Positions 1 to 8,980 are shown, counted from the first letter of the stretch. The stretch: DNA of 35,140 nucleotides from an uncultured Eubacteriales bacterium (GCA_902373515.1 CABKML010000017.1:1-35140); one strand, 5' to 3'. The notes: generated by a model from the letters alone, not told the origin. A program made the numbers and translations.

Positions 1-36
1 GTATAAAAATATATTAACTTTATTATATTTTAATTT

Positions 37-978
37 TCAGTACAGTGAACATTTATTTTTAATATTGGTGATAATAGTAGAAATTTCTGCATTTACAGGC
101 AAATAATTGATCGGTAATTTTCGCATAATCGATAATTGCCGTTTAGCATAATGGCGTGAATTAAGCTGTAAGCTTGAAATTGCGGCGTCAAGTCCCATTT
201 TACCCTCAAAATAAGGAAAAAATTCTTTGTACGCAATTGCCTGTAAGCAGGATTGACTATATTCATTGCGATGTTCATAAACTTTGCGTGCTTCCTGCAG
301 TAATCCCGCTTTTACCATCATTAATACTCTTTCGTTAATCCGGCGATATATCTCTTCCCGCGGACGGTCATAGGCAAACAAAGTATAAAGATGTGATTGA
401 TTACTTTTATGTTCAAAGCGATAAGCGGAAGCCGGATTGGCAGTTGCAGCAATAATTTCCAAGGCTCTGACAATGCGTTTGCAATCGTTAGGATGCAGAA
501 CAGCTGCTCTTTCCGGATCGAGGGCACATAATTGTAAATATACAGGATTTTGCTTATTGTCCGGATGATTAGCAGCATATTGCAAATATTCTTTTTGTAA
601 TTTTTCCCGATAATCAGGATTAACCCCGCTAATTTCAGTGTAGCTGTCATTGTACCAAATTGCCGATAAATATTGTAAAGATCCGCCGACTAAGAGATAT
701 TTCCGTTTTGATTTCTGCAGTTGAGTGATTAATTTATTATAATCGCTAAGGAAATCGGCAATCGAATAATTTTTCGTCGGGGGAATTATATCTATTAAAT
801 GATGCTTTACCGCTTTTCTCTCCGCCGGAGTAACTTTAGCAGTTCCGATATCCAATCCCTGATAAATTTGCATTGAATCAAGGGAAATAATATCACTATC
901 TGTACACATCGCTAAAGCCAGAGCTAAATTACTTTTACCGCTGGCTGTCGGTCCGATAATTACCGGAATAGTTGACAC
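37..978 (-). CDS. miaA: tRNA dimethylallyltransferase MiaA
   Basis: Transfers a dimethylallyl group from DMAPP to N6 of A37 in tRNAs that read UNN codons, giving i6A37, the substrate of MiaB encoded in the same gene run. The 313-residue product has the P-loop GPTASGKS at residues 9-16 and the signature DSMQIYQGLDIGTAK at 34-48, followed by the HHLIDIIPP segment; the length is normal for the family. The start is GTG at 978, chosen because GGAG lies about eight bases upstream and the P-loop sits at the usual distance from the N-terminus. It is the last gene of the SDR-miaB-mutS-mutL-miaA run, 21 bases after mutL. The 36 bases beyond its stop are AT-rich and show no clear terminator. Confidence 0.97.
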   Translation of the reverse strand: MSTIPVIIGPTASGKSNLALALAMCTDSDIISLDSMQIYQGLDIGTAKVTPAERKAVKHHLIDIIPPTKNYSIADFLSDYNKLITQLQKSKRKYLLVGGSLQYLSAIWYNDSYTEISGVNPDYREKLQKEYLQYAANHPDNKQNPVYLQLCALDPERAAVLHPNDCKRIVRALEIIAATANPASAYRFEHKSNQSHLYTLFAYDRPREEIYRRINERVLMMVKAGLLQEARKVYEHRNEYSQSCLQAIAYKEFFPYFEGKMGLDAAISSLQLNSRHYAKRQLSIMRKLPINYLPVNAEISTIITNIKNKCSLY

Positions 979-999
979 TTTATGTTCTCCTTCACTATT

Positions 1000-2976
1000 T
1001 TATACTTTACGTTTACACGCTTTTTCTAATTCATCCCGTTCCAATTTCAAGCAAACCGGTCTGCCGTGAGGACATTGAAAAGGATTAAGACATTTAAGCC
1101 AAGCGTCCAGTAAAGCCGGGACGCGCGTTCGTTCGACAAAATCATGCGCCATGATAGCACTTCTGCAGGCTTTAGTCGCTAAAAGGCGTTGGGTTTTGGA
1201 AAGTTCGGCGGCAAAACCGCCTTGTTTGACGTCTAAAGCCTGTAAAAGATCTTCCACCAATTGTTTAAGGTTATTGCCGATCTGATCTGCAGGAATCGCC
1301 GATAGAACAAAAGAGCCGTCGGCTGTCTGTTGCAATTTATATCCCTGTTCAGATAATTCCGCTAAATTTTCCGATATAATCAAGCTGTCTGCCGGATATA
1401 ATGTAAAAGAATAAGGAACCAACAAATCCTGTGTTTTGCTTATTATTTTCTCCTGTCGCTTAGCAGCATTACATAAATTTTCATAAATAGTGCGTTCGTG
1501 CATAGCATGCTGATCAACAAAATACAAAGCATTGTCGCAGGCAAAAAGCAGATAAGTTAAGAATAATTGGCCAAGATACTCAGCTGACGGTAATTTATGT
1601 AATTCATCCGCTTTCCCGTCGACTCTTTCTAAGCTGGCATTAAACAGACGTTCTATTGTCCTCTTTTCTGCGCTAACTGTCGTCGGACCTGTTTCGCCCG
1701 CATCTATATTTGAAGCAACAGCGGAAATATCGTTGTAGATAGTGACATTTTCCTTTAATTCTGGGGTCCGAATTAGGTTATTTACAGCAGGTATCATAAA
1801 TTCAGACTGAGTAAGTGTAGTATCAGCTGTTGCCGGATTAGAGGAATTATCCTGTTCGTTCGGAATTGACGCAGTAAACGGCTCGATTGCTTTAAATGCA
1901 GGCATTTCAATTTTCTCTGACTTTAGCTCTTCGGTGTTTATAACCGGTGAATTATTTAGCGGGTAATTAGTTGCCTGCGCTTGCAAATAAGCGGAAAAAC
2001 TGTTTTTTACCTGGTGATATACGGCACGATAAACTTCATTATCATTCCAGAAACGGACTTCCAATTTACGCGGATGTACGTTAACATCAACGAGATTTGC
2101 CGGCAAATCCAAAAACAAAAAAGCTACCGGAAAAGTTCGGGTCATTAAATAATCCTGAACGGCAGCTTCCACGGCTTTCAAAATTATATTTGAGGCAAAG
2201 GAACGATTATTGACGAAAAAATATTCCATTCTTCTGCTTTTTCGTGTTAAGTCGGCACGTCCGATGTAGCCGCTGCAGGTTAAAGTAAAATTCGGATCAC
2301 TCTCTATAGGAAGTAATTTATCGGCTACTTCAGTGCCGAATAAAGATTGAATAACACTTAAGCGGTCATTGTTGCCGGGAGTTTGAAGAATTATCTTATC
2401 ATTATTACTTAAAGTAAAAGCGATATTCGCAGCAGCTAGAGCTTCTTCGGTTATAATGCGCGTAATAGCCTGAATTTCGCTATTATCTTTTTTTAGAAAC
2501 TTGTATCTTGCCGGCACATTATAAAATAAATTACGAACAATAAACTGTGTACCGTTATTAGCCGCACAAACTTGTTGCTTCAAAACTTCAGACCCCTGTA
2601 GTTCCACCATGTAAGCATTTTCCTGCGTAGACGGTTTACTAATTAAAGTTACATGACTGACGGCAGCTATAGATGCTAAAGCTTCACCGCGGAAACCCAT
2701 GCTGAGCAAATTATTAAGGTCATCAATTCTGCTTAATTTACTGGTAGCATGATTTTGAAAAGCCAATAAGCACTCATTTTGCGGTATACCTGAACCGTTA
2801 TCCTGCACTCTGATTTCAGCAATTCCCCCCTGTTTGACGGCAACATCTATTCTGCTTGCACCGGCGTCAATAGCGTTTTCTACCAATTCTTTCACAACTG
2901 AAGCCGGTCTTTCAATCACTTCACCGGCAGCAATCTGTTTAATCGTCTGTTCATCTAACTGTTTAATATGTGCCAT
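1000..2976 (-). CDS. mutL: DNA mismatch repair protein MutL (endonuclease type)
   Basis: Mismatch-repair ATPase that links MutS recognition to strand incision. The N-terminal GHKL ATPase domain shows the KELVENAIDAG motif (catalytic Glu about residue 30, Mg-binding Asn 34), DNGSGI at about 59 and GFRGEAL at about 94. After a variable, Ser/Thr/Asn-rich linker (about 340-460) comes the C-terminal dimerisation domain with DQHAMHERTIYE, matching the metal-binding DQHA(X)2E(X)4E endonuclease motif, and also ACRSA and CPHGRP. MutL itself should therefore nick DNA, as in bacteria without MutH. I place the start at ATG 2976, preceded by GAGGT, because MAHIKQL matches the family N-terminus. An ATG at 2991, sharing its A with the mutS stop (TGATG), is a possible coupled start that would add five residues. 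Confidence 0.96.
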   Translation of the reverse strand: MAHIKQLDEQTIKQIAAGEVIERPASVVKELVENAIDAGASRIDVAVKQGGIAEIRVQDNGSGIPQNECLLAFQNHATSKLSRIDDLNNLLSMGFRGEALASIAAVSHVTLISKPSTQENAYMVELQGSEVLKQQVCAANNGTQFIVRNLFYNVPARYKFLKKDNSEIQAITRIITEEALAAANIAFTLSNNDKIILQTPGNNDRLSVIQSLFGTEVADKLLPIESDPNFTLTCSGYIGRADLTRKSRRMEYFFVNNRSFASNIILKAVEAAVQDYLMTRTFPVAFLFLDLPANLVDVNVHPRKLEVRFWNDNEVYRAVYHQVKNSFSAYLQAQATNYPLNNSPVINTEELKSEKIEMPAFKAIEPFTASIPNEQDNSSNPATADTTLTQSEFMIPAVNNLIRTPELKENVTIYNDISAVASNIDAGETGPTTVSAEKRTIERLFNASLERVDGKADELHKLPSAEYLGQLFLTYLLFACDNALYFVDQHAMHERTIYENLCNAAKRQEKIISKTQDLLVPYSFTLYPADSLIISENLAELSEQGYKLQQTADGSFVLSAIPADQIGNNLKQLVEDLLQALDVKQGGFAAELSKTQRLLATKACRSAIMAHDFVERTRVPALLDAWLKCLNPFQCPHGRPVCLKLERDELEKACKRKV

Positions 2977-2990
2977 AATAACCTCAATCA

Positions 2991-5636
2991 TCAAGCCTTA
3001 AGCTCTTTGGCTTTTTCAATTAATTCATTCAAAGTGTGCAAAGCGTCCAGAGGGCTCAAAGTATTAATATCCGTATCTCTTAAGGTTTGCAGCAAGGCAT
3101 CTTTTGCTTCACTTTGAGGCGAGAACATTTGTAATTGCTTCTCTAAAGGCGCACGATATTTCGGTATACTTAATTTACCGGCATGATAATTTTGTTTGAT
3201 TAATTCCAACATAATGTCGTTAGCCCGTTCAATAATTCGATCCGGCAAGCCCGCCAATTTTGCCACTTCAATACCGTAAGACTGGTCCGTGCCGCCTGCT
3301 TTTAATTTGTGCAAAAATTCTATGCTGTCGGCATTTTCAGCTACAGTTACGTGATAATTCCTGATAGTACTGAAATGTTTGGCCAAATTTATCAATTCAT
3401 GATAATGGGTTGCAAATAAGGTTCGCGGTTGTGCTCCTTCCGTGTCGTTCAAGGCTTCACAAATGGACCAGGCTAAAGCTAAGCCGTCGGCTGTACCTGT
3501 TCCGCGTCCGATTTCATCTAATATCAATAAAGATGCGCTTGTCAAATTAAGCATTATTCGGGCCGTTTCCTGCATTTCTACCATGAAAGTGGATTTACCC
3601 AATCCCAAGTCGTCCGACGCTCCTATACGCGTAAATATGCGGTCTACGGGGCTGAGTATACACGCTGCGGCCGGTACATAGGAACCTATTTGCGCAAGTA
3701 GACAAATTAGAGCTACCTGTCGCATATAAGTTGATTTACCGGCCATATTCGGACCGGTTATCAGACAGAAAGTATTATTACAATCCATTTGACAATCGTT
3801 GGCGACAAAATTCCCCTGTCCGGCCAGCTTCTCCAAAACCGGATGTCTGGAATCTTTGAGTTCCAACGTTTTACCTTTTTGAAAATGAGGTTGACAATAA
3901 TTGGCCAGCTGTGCCTGCTCAGCTAAACTTTGAAGAACATCCAAGGTACTGATAATATCGGCATCCACCTGATAAGCTGCCAATTCAGCTCGGACTTGTG
4001 ATCTTATATCTTGAAACAAAGCACTTTCCAATGTGTACAATTTGGCTTGTGCTCCTAATATTTCGTTCTCCTTATCTTTCAGTTCGGGCGTGATAAAACG
4101 TTCATAATTAACTAATGTCTGTTTACGGATGTAATAATCCGGTACAGCTGCCGAATTTAATTTGGAAACTTCCAGATAATAACCGTATAAGCGATTAAAT
4201 CCTATTTTCAGGTTTTTAATACCGTTTTTCTGCTTTTCCGTTATTACATAGTCGTCGAACCATTTTTGGCTGTTGCTTTGCAAATCACGCAAATAATCAA
4301 TCTCCTGATTATAACCGGCAGCAATAATATTTCCTTCTTTCAGGTTGTTGGAACAGTCAGGATTGATCGCCCGCTCCAACAAAGAAGTGATTTGCGGTAA
4401 AATCCTTAAATTACCGACCAACTTCTGCAGTAATTCACATTTACAGTTTTGCAGTAAATCTTTAATCGGTTGCAAAAGTAACAAACTGTCCTTGATTGCC
4501 AATAGATCCTTAGCTTGTAAATTACCGTTTCCCAATTTACCGGCCAATCTTTCTATGTCGTATATCTGTCCGATTAATTCTCTTAATTTTTGTCGACGAC
4601 GATAATCGGCCAATAATTCCGTGACAGCTTCCTGTCTTCGGACAATACTTTCAACATCAATTAAAGGTCTTTGCAGCCATAATTTCAGCAATCTCAAACC
4701 CATACTGCTTTTTGTTTGATTAATAGCCCAAATTAAACTGCCTCTTTGCTTTTGTTCTCGCAAAGTACGGAATAATTCCAGATTATTTTGCGAATCGGCA
4801 TCGATTTGCAAGTAATTTTGCGGCTGATAATATTCTATTTTCTGCAAATGTGGCGGCAAAGTATGTCTGGTTTGCAAAATGTAGTTAAGCAGAGCAATAA
4901 CGGCTTTATAAGCCAAAGGTGCCGAGCTTATCAAGTTGTCACTTAAAGCGGTCAAGTTGAAATTTGCCGGTAAATAATCTTTTTTTAAGGCATTATAATC
5001 GCCGGCAGCACAATAATTAACTGTAGCGCCGTTTTGCAGCAACAGTTGTGCAATTGTTGAATTTTGCATTTTTTCGGGCAAAAGATATTCACCGGCATGA
5101 TAATTTATCAACTCGTTGATAATGCCTGTTTCTGTACAGCCGAAATTGATTTGGCAAGCCATAAAGCGACCGGAAACCAATTCCAAAACGGCAAGGCCGT
5201 AATATTTTTGCTGTTGATAACAAGCTAAAAGCCAGTTATTTCTATCAGCAGCCATAGTTTCGCTGTCAGTTTGCGTACCGGGCGTAACCAGGCGAGTAAT
5301 CTCCCTTTTCACCAAACCTTTAGCTAAAGCCGGATCTTCCATCTGATCACATACAGCCAGTTTATAGCCTTTAGCTAACAAACGATTAATATAATTGTCC
5401 ACGGCGTGATAAGGCATACCGCACATAGGTACCCGTTCTTTCAACCCTGCATCTCTGCCGGTCAAAACAAGTTCCAATTCCCGAGCTACAATTTCCGCAT
5501 CATCGAAAAAGAGTTCGTAAAAATCACCTAAACGATAAAGCAAAAGATAATCATCATACGCCGCATGAGTTTCACAATATTGGCGCATCATAGGACTTAA
5601 ATTAGCTTCAGCCATGGCTGCTTGATACTTTTTCAT
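2991..5636 (-). CDS. mutS: DNA mismatch repair protein MutS
   Basis: Recognises base mismatches and small loops and recruits MutL. The 881-residue product has the mismatch-reading Phe-X-Glu motif in GDFYELF (about residues 37-43), the core and clamp domains, the Walker A motif GPNMAGKST near 627-635, a conserved STFMVEM segment that contributes to the partner ATP site, and Walker B LLILDEIGRG. The segment after Walker B reads GRGTGTADG where most MutS proteins have GRGTSTYDG or GRGTSTFDG. The start is ATG 5636 with GGTGAG upstream. The gene follows miaB by 25 bases, and its stop overlaps an alternative mutL start, so miaB, mutS and mutL are probably co-transcribed. Length is typical of bacterial MutS1. 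Confidence 0.97.
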   Translation of the reverse strand: MKKYQAAMAEANLSPMMRQYCETHAAYDDYLLLYRLGDFYELFFDDAEIVARELELVLTGRDAGLKERVPMCGMPYHAVDNYINRLLAKGYKLAVCDQMEDPALAKGLVKREITRLVTPGTQTDSETMAADRNNWLLACYQQQKYYGLAVLELVSGRFMACQINFGCTETGIINELINYHAGEYLLPEKMQNSTIAQLLLQNGATVNYCAAGDYNALKKDYLPANFNLTALSDNLISSAPLAYKAVIALLNYILQTRHTLPPHLQKIEYYQPQNYLQIDADSQNNLELFRTLREQKQRGSLIWAINQTKSSMGLRLLKLWLQRPLIDVESIVRRQEAVTELLADYRRRQKLRELIGQIYDIERLAGKLGNGNLQAKDLLAIKDSLLLLQPIKDLLQNCKCELLQKLVGNLRILPQITSLLERAINPDCSNNLKEGNIIAAGYNQEIDYLRDLQSNSQKWFDDYVITEKQKNGIKNLKIGFNRLYGYYLEVSKLNSAAVPDYYIRKQTLVNYERFITPELKDKENEILGAQAKLYTLESALFQDIRSQVRAELAAYQVDADIISTLDVLQSLAEQAQLANYCQPHFQKGKTLELKDSRHPVLEKLAGQGNFVANDCQMDCNNTFCLITGPNMAGKSTYMRQVALICLLAQIGSYVPAAACILSPVDRIFTRIGASDDLGLGKSTFMVEMQETARIMLNLTSASLLILDEIGRGTGTADGLALAWSICEALNDTEGAQPRTLFATHYHELINLAKHFSTIRNYHVTVAENADSIEFLHKLKAGGTDQSYGIEVAKLAGLPDRIIERANDIMLELIKQNYHAGKLSIPKYRAPLEKQLQMFSPQSEAKDALLQTLRDTDINTLSPLDALHTLNELIEKAKELKA

Positions 5637-5661
5637 TTACTCTCACCATTATTAGCAGTTT

Positions 5662-7146
5662 TTATTCGGTAAAATTATCCGGCAAACCGTCGACGTATTC
5701 TCCTGTTAACGAAAATGTTTTAGCTTCAGTAATCACTACCCGACAAAACTTACCTTCAAGATAGTCTCCCTTCGCCTGCGGTGTTTGCTCTCTGAGTCGT
5801 CCGGGAAAAGCCGTTTTCGGAACAGAAAAATTAATCAAGAAATTATCCGAACTTCTACCTGTATAACGATCATCAACATGGTCGGACAAACCTTCAATCA
5901 GCACTTCACAAACTCTACCGATTTGCGCTTGCGCAATTTCCAGACTGTGGCTGTTTTGTAATTCCACCAAACGCTGGAAACGGGCATCGACAACATCCTG
6001 CGGCACCTGAGCTGCTAAAGCTGCCGGTGTTCCGGGACGAGGAGAATATTGAAAAGTATAACTTGAAGCATACCTTACTTTATCCATAATTAACAAAGTT
6101 TGCTCAAAATCGGCCTCAGTTTCCCCGGGGAAGCCTACAATAATATCAGTACTGAATTGCAAATCCGGCATTCTTTTTTTAGCTTCTGCGACAATATTCA
6201 AATATCTTTCAATAGTATAATGTCGGTTCATATCATGTAATACCTGATTGCTGCCTGATTGCAACGGTAAATGTAAATGCCTTTCAATATTAGGATATTC
6301 TGCCATTACATCCAATAATTCCAGTGATATATCTTTAGGATGAGAAGTCATGAAACGCAGGCGTTTAATACCGGTTTGAGCACAACGTCTCAAAAGTTCC
6401 GCAAATACGTTATTATAAGCTTTACGATATTCTCTAATTTCTTTACCGTAAGAATCTACATTCTGACCCAGTAACATAACTTCACTGTATCCGTCGGCAG
6501 CCAAAGTCTTTACTTCCTTTACAATGTCATCCATATTACGGGAACGTTCACGTCCTCTTGTATAAGGAACAACACAAAAAGTACAGAAATTATTGCAGCC
6601 GAACATAATACTGACAAGTGCCCGATATTTTCTTTCTCTTAAAACCGGCTGGTCCTCCGCAATCAATTCTTCATTGCTGATATCATAAACTCTTCTGCTG
6701 CCTCTTAAACGACGATTAAGAATTTCAGGCAGACGCCAAATATCGGCCGGTCCGAACATAATATCGACAAAGCTGTAACTGTGCTTGACCTTTTCCACAT
6801 AAACATCCTGTTTCATCATGCAGCCGCAAACGCCGACAATCAAATTGGGATTAGCGCGTTTTAAAGCTTTAAGTTCTCCTAAATTACCATAAAAACGGCC
6901 GGAGGCATTTTCCCGGACACTACATGTGTTTATTAGAATTATATCGGCAGTTTCTTTATTTTCAGCTCGACTCAATCCCATTTTTCGTAACAAACCCGCT
7001 ACTTTTTCAGAATCGTTATCATTCAGTTGACAACCGAATGTCATAATAAAATACTTTTTTTCATTCCCCCAGAGAGCCTTGTTTTCTACACACAAATCTC
7101 TTTGTCTTTGTAACTCTTCTTCACTGACCTGTTTGAATTTAAGCAA
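5662..7146 (-). CDS. miaB: tRNA-2-methylthio-N6-dimethylallyladenosine synthase MiaB
   Basis: Radical-SAM enzyme that adds a methylthio group to C2 of i6A37 in tRNA, the step after MiaA. The N-terminal UPF0004/MTTase domain carries cluster-binding cysteines at C39 (FGCQ), C75 (NTCSVRE) and C109 (CGCM). The radical-SAM triad is C184, C188 and C191 in FGCNNFCTFC, followed by PYTRGRERSR, which is characteristic of MiaB rather than RimO or MtaB. A TRAM-like domain occupies the last 70 or so residues. The start is TTG at 7146, with GAGG eight bases upstream, and no better in-frame ATG is near. At 494 residues it is slightly long because of about 30 extra N-terminal residues. It lies 33 bases after the SDR gene. 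Confidence 0.96.
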   Translation of the reverse strand: MLKFKQVSEEELQRQRDLCVENKALWGNEKKYFIMTFGCQLNDNDSEKVAGLLRKMGLSRAENKETADIILINTCSVRENASGRFYGNLGELKALKRANPNLIVGVCGCMMKQDVYVEKVKHSYSFVDIMFGPADIWRLPEILNRRLRGSRRVYDISNEELIAEDQPVLRERKYRALVSIMFGCNNFCTFCVVPYTRGRERSRNMDDIVKEVKTLAADGYSEVMLLGQNVDSYGKEIREYRKAYNNVFAELLRRCAQTGIKRLRFMTSHPKDISLELLDVMAEYPNIERHLHLPLQSGSNQVLHDMNRHYTIERYLNIVAEAKKRMPDLQFSTDIIVGFPGETEADFEQTLLIMDKVRYASSYTFQYSPRPGTPAALAAQVPQDVVDARFQRLVELQNSHSLEIAQAQIGRVCEVLIEGLSDHVDDRYTGRSSDNFLINFSVPKTAFPGRLREQTPQAKGDYLEGKFCRVVITEAKTFSLTGEYVDGLPDNFTE

Positions 7147-7179
7147 ATCTTCTACCTCGTTCCAGCTATTAGTTTAATT

Positions 7180-7953
7180 CTAAATGTACGCACCGCTTAC
7201 TTCAAGTATTTGACCGTTAATATACGTCGCCCGGTCACTTAAAAGAAACTGTGCCGTTTGGGCAATTTCCCGGGCATCTGCAGCTCTTTGTAATAAACTG
7301 TGTTCTTTAACAAAAGCGGTAATTTCAGCGTTGGAAAAACGATCGTTCATTTTACTTGTAAATAAACCGGGGGCAATTGCATTTACTCTAATAGGAAAAT
7401 CGTATAATTCTTTGGCCAAAGATTTCGTTAAGGCGTTAATTGCACCTTTGCTGGCGGCATAAGCAGTTTCCATCGCAGCACCATATATCCCCCAAATGGA
7501 ACTGATATTAATTATTTGAGCAGCAGAAACTGCAGCAGCTGCTTTTAATTGTGGCAGACAAGCTTTAGTTAATAAGATCGGAGCGGCGATATTTACCTGT
7601 AAAAGTTTCTGCAAACTTTGCCATTCAATATCATTAACCATTTCGTAGCTGTCTACAGCAGCATTGTTTATTAAAACATTGAGATAAGGAATCTTTTTTA
7701 ATACGGAGGCAAGCGCAGCCTCCAACTGAGCAGGATCGCTGAAATCAGCTTGCCACAATAAATAATTATCGGCACTTTTACCGCTTATTGACTGACAATC
7801 TTCAAGCAATTTACAACAAGCTGAAATATTGCTTTGATAATGGAGAATAAGGCTGTAATTTTCTTGTGCCAATAACAATGCCAATTCCCTGCCCAAGCTG
7901 CCTGATGCACCTGTGATTAACGCCCACTTAGTTGATTTTGTTTTTTCTATCAT
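7180..7953 (-). CDS. SDR-family oxidoreductase (FabG-like)
   Basis: NAD(P)-dependent short-chain dehydrogenase/reductase of 257 residues; the substrate cannot be told from sequence. It has the Rossmann glycine motif TGASGSLG near residue 15, the NNAA motif, the catalytic Ser in the ISSIW segment, and the YAASK motif (Tyr-X3-Lys), so all the classic SDR catalytic residues are present. The C-terminus INGQILEVSGAYI is also typical. The reading frame stays open upstream to 8133, but that part is the complement of a tRNA-Thr gene and its terminator, so the true start is ATG 7953 with AGGT/AAGG just upstream. It heads the miaB-mutS-mutL-miaA run. A 3-oxoacyl-ACP reductase role is possible but unproven, as it is not next to other fatty-acid genes. 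Confidence 0.9.
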   Translation of the reverse strand: MIEKTKSTKWALITGASGSLGRELALLLAQENYSLILHYQSNISACCKLLEDCQSISGKSADNYLLWQADFSDPAQLEAALASVLKKIPYLNVLINNAAVDSYEMVNDIEWQSLQKLLQVNIAAPILLTKACLPQLKAAAAVSAAQIINISSIWGIYGAAMETAYAASKGAINALTKSLAKELYDFPIRVNAIAPGLFTSKMNDRFSNAEITAFVKEHSLLQRAADAREIAQTAQFLLSDRATYINGQILEVSGAYI

Positions 7954-7987
7954 GCCTTGACCTGCCGTTTTTCTTGTTTTCAGGGTA

Positions 7988-8017
7988 ATAAAAAAGCCGT
8001 AACCAATCGTTACGGCT
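7988..8017 (-). terminator. Intrinsic terminator of tRNA-Thr
   Basis: A perfect 9-bp stem (7995-8003 with 8009-8017) and 5-base loop begins two bases after the tRNA 3' end and is followed on the minus strand by a run of seven or more T. The SDR start codon follows only 34 bases later. Confidence 0.88.
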
Positions 8018-8018
8018 A

Positions 8019-8091
8019 AGCTGGTGAACGGATTCGAACCCCTGACCTGCTGATTACAAATCAGCTGCTCTACCTGCTGAGCTACACCAGC
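8019..8091 (-). tRNA. tRNA-Thr (anticodon TGT)
   Basis: A 73-base cloverleaf: acceptor GCTGGTG with CACCAGC, D-stem GCTC/GAGC, and an anticodon stem GCTGA/TCAGC closing loop TTTGTAA, which gives anticodon TGT (threonine). The discriminator is T and CCA is not encoded. The T-arm AGGGG-TTCGAAT-CCGTT has a G-G mismatch in the middle of its stem where related tRNAs pair G with C. A near-perfect promoter lies just upstream and a strong terminator just downstream, so it is an independent transcription unit. Confidence 0.96.
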
Positions 8092-8104
8092 GTCAACAGC
8101 GAGA

Positions 8105-8133
8105 ATTATCTCACACTTACCTATAGCTGTCAA
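8105..8133 (-). promoter_or_regulatory. Sigma-A-type promoter of tRNA-Thr
   Basis: On the minus strand TTGACA (8128-8133), a 17-base spacer and GATAAT (8105-8110). The predicted start lies about seven bases before the mature tRNA 5' end at 8091. Confidence 0.85.
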
Positions 8134-8152
8134 TTAAATAATTGTGAATAAT

Positions 8153-8500
8153 TCACTGAGCATTTTTATCGTCATCTTCAGTCTTATTCTGTTCCGTCTT
8201 GTCCTGTTTTTCTTTATCTCTTTCGGTTGCCGTTTTAGGTTTAGCTTCAGGATCATATTCTTCACTGTGAGCTTCATTGCCGTTCATGTCGTAATCTCCC
8301 GTGTCAAACCCGAAATACTGATTAAGAGAAAGAATTAAATGGTCCAAATCAACCATATCAACCTGAGCAGCTTCTTCCAAAGATTCATCTCCGGACATGA
8401 AGCAACCCATACAGTAAAGTCCATGCTCCATAAAAATAGGAATCACTCCCGGATCCATATTCATGATATCACTGACAATCATATCAGGTGTTATTTTCAT
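8153..8500 (-). CDS. DUF1858-domain protein with acidic tail
   Basis: A 115-residue protein. Residues 1-45 match the DUF1858 / ScdA-N-like domain pattern: ITPDMIVSDIM, then a run ending in GLYCMGCFMSGDESLEEAA with a CxxC pair at residues 30-33. Such domains occur in small proteins linked to redox or iron-sulfur functions, but the exact role here is unknown. Residues from about 75 to the end are a charged, low-complexity tail rich in Lys, Glu, Asp and Asn, probably disordered. The start is ATG 8500 with GAAGG six bases upstream. The gene begins 28 bases after the HU terminator and has no obvious promoter of its own, so it may depend on read-through from the HU gene. Confidence 0.82.
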   Translation of the reverse strand: MKITPDMIVSDIMNMDPGVIPIFMEHGLYCMGCFMSGDESLEEAAQVDMVDLDHLILSLNQYFGFDTGDYDMNGNEAHSEEYDPEAKPKTATERDKEKQDKTEQNKTEDDDKNAQ

Positions 8501-8528
8501 TTTATGCCTTCTTTAATACTCAACTAAT

Positions 8529-8574
8529 AAAAAAACACTTTCCGGAAGCTGAATATTTCTGCCGGAAAAGTGTT
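8529..8574 (-). terminator. Intrinsic terminator after HU gene
   Basis: Arms 8534-8545 and 8562-8574 form a 12-bp stem with one bulged base (AACACTTT-CCGG type), followed on the minus strand by a run of T. It ends the HU transcript, yet the next start codon is only 28 bases downstream. Confidence 0.87.
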
Positions 8575-8593
8575 CTTAGGGAACAACAGTAAA

Positions 8594-8869
8594 TTACTTA
8601 TTTACGCGATCTTTCAAATTCTTGGATACTTTAAAAGTAACAGCCTTGCTTGCAGGAATTTGAATTTCTTCACGAGTTACAGGATTATGACCTACACGTG
8701 CTTTACGCTCTTTAACTTCGAAAGTACCGAAGCCGACAATCGAAACCTTCTCACCTTGCTCTAAAGCACTGCTGAAAGCAGCCAAAACGGCCTTTAAAGC
8801 AACTTCAGAATCTTTCTTTGTAAAACCGCTGTTCTCAGCAATCATTTCAATTAAACTGTTCTTAGACAT
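8594..8869 (-). CDS. hup: DNA-binding protein HU
   Basis: Histone-like nucleoid protein that binds and bends DNA without strong sequence preference. The 91-residue product has the HU/IHF signature GFGTFEVKERKARVGHNP in the DNA-binding arm, the Pro in HNPVT at the arm tip, and the C-terminal AVTFKVSKNLKDRVN helix region. The frame extends 19 codons further upstream, but ATG 8869 has a perfect AAGGAGG six bases before it and gives the normal HU length, so that start is clear. It has its own promoter (TTGACA/AATAAT) and terminator and is probably highly expressed. Confidence 0.97.
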   Translation of the reverse strand: MSKNSLIEMIAENSGFTKKDSEVALKAVLAAFSSALEQGEKVSIVGFGTFEVKERKARVGHNPVTREEIQIPASKAVTFKVSKNLKDRVNK

Positions 8870-8897
8870 ATGATTCCTCCTTAAACTTACAGTAGGT

Positions 8898-8926
8898 ATT
8901 ATTAAGACTTTTCGCATGTTTGTCAA
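8898..8926 (-). promoter_or_regulatory. Sigma-A-type promoter of the HU gene
   Basis: On the minus strand TTGACA (8921-8926), a 17-base spacer and AATAAT (8898-8903), about 30 bases before the HU start codon. Confidence 0.8.
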
Positions 8927-8980
8927 GCACTTCAGCCATAAAATTGCCCTAAATATGTGAAAAAACTCTTATTGACATTT

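Noticed and set aside
7954..8133. Upstream 60-codon extension of the SDR reading frame
   Set aside because: This stretch is the complement of tRNA-Thr, its terminator and part of its promoter; the translated AGVAQQVEQ-type sequence is a known artefact of reading through a tRNA gene.
8144..8156. Small hairpin GTGAA/TTCAC at the end of the DUF1858 gene
   Set aside because: The stem is only five base pairs with no T-run, too weak to call a terminator.
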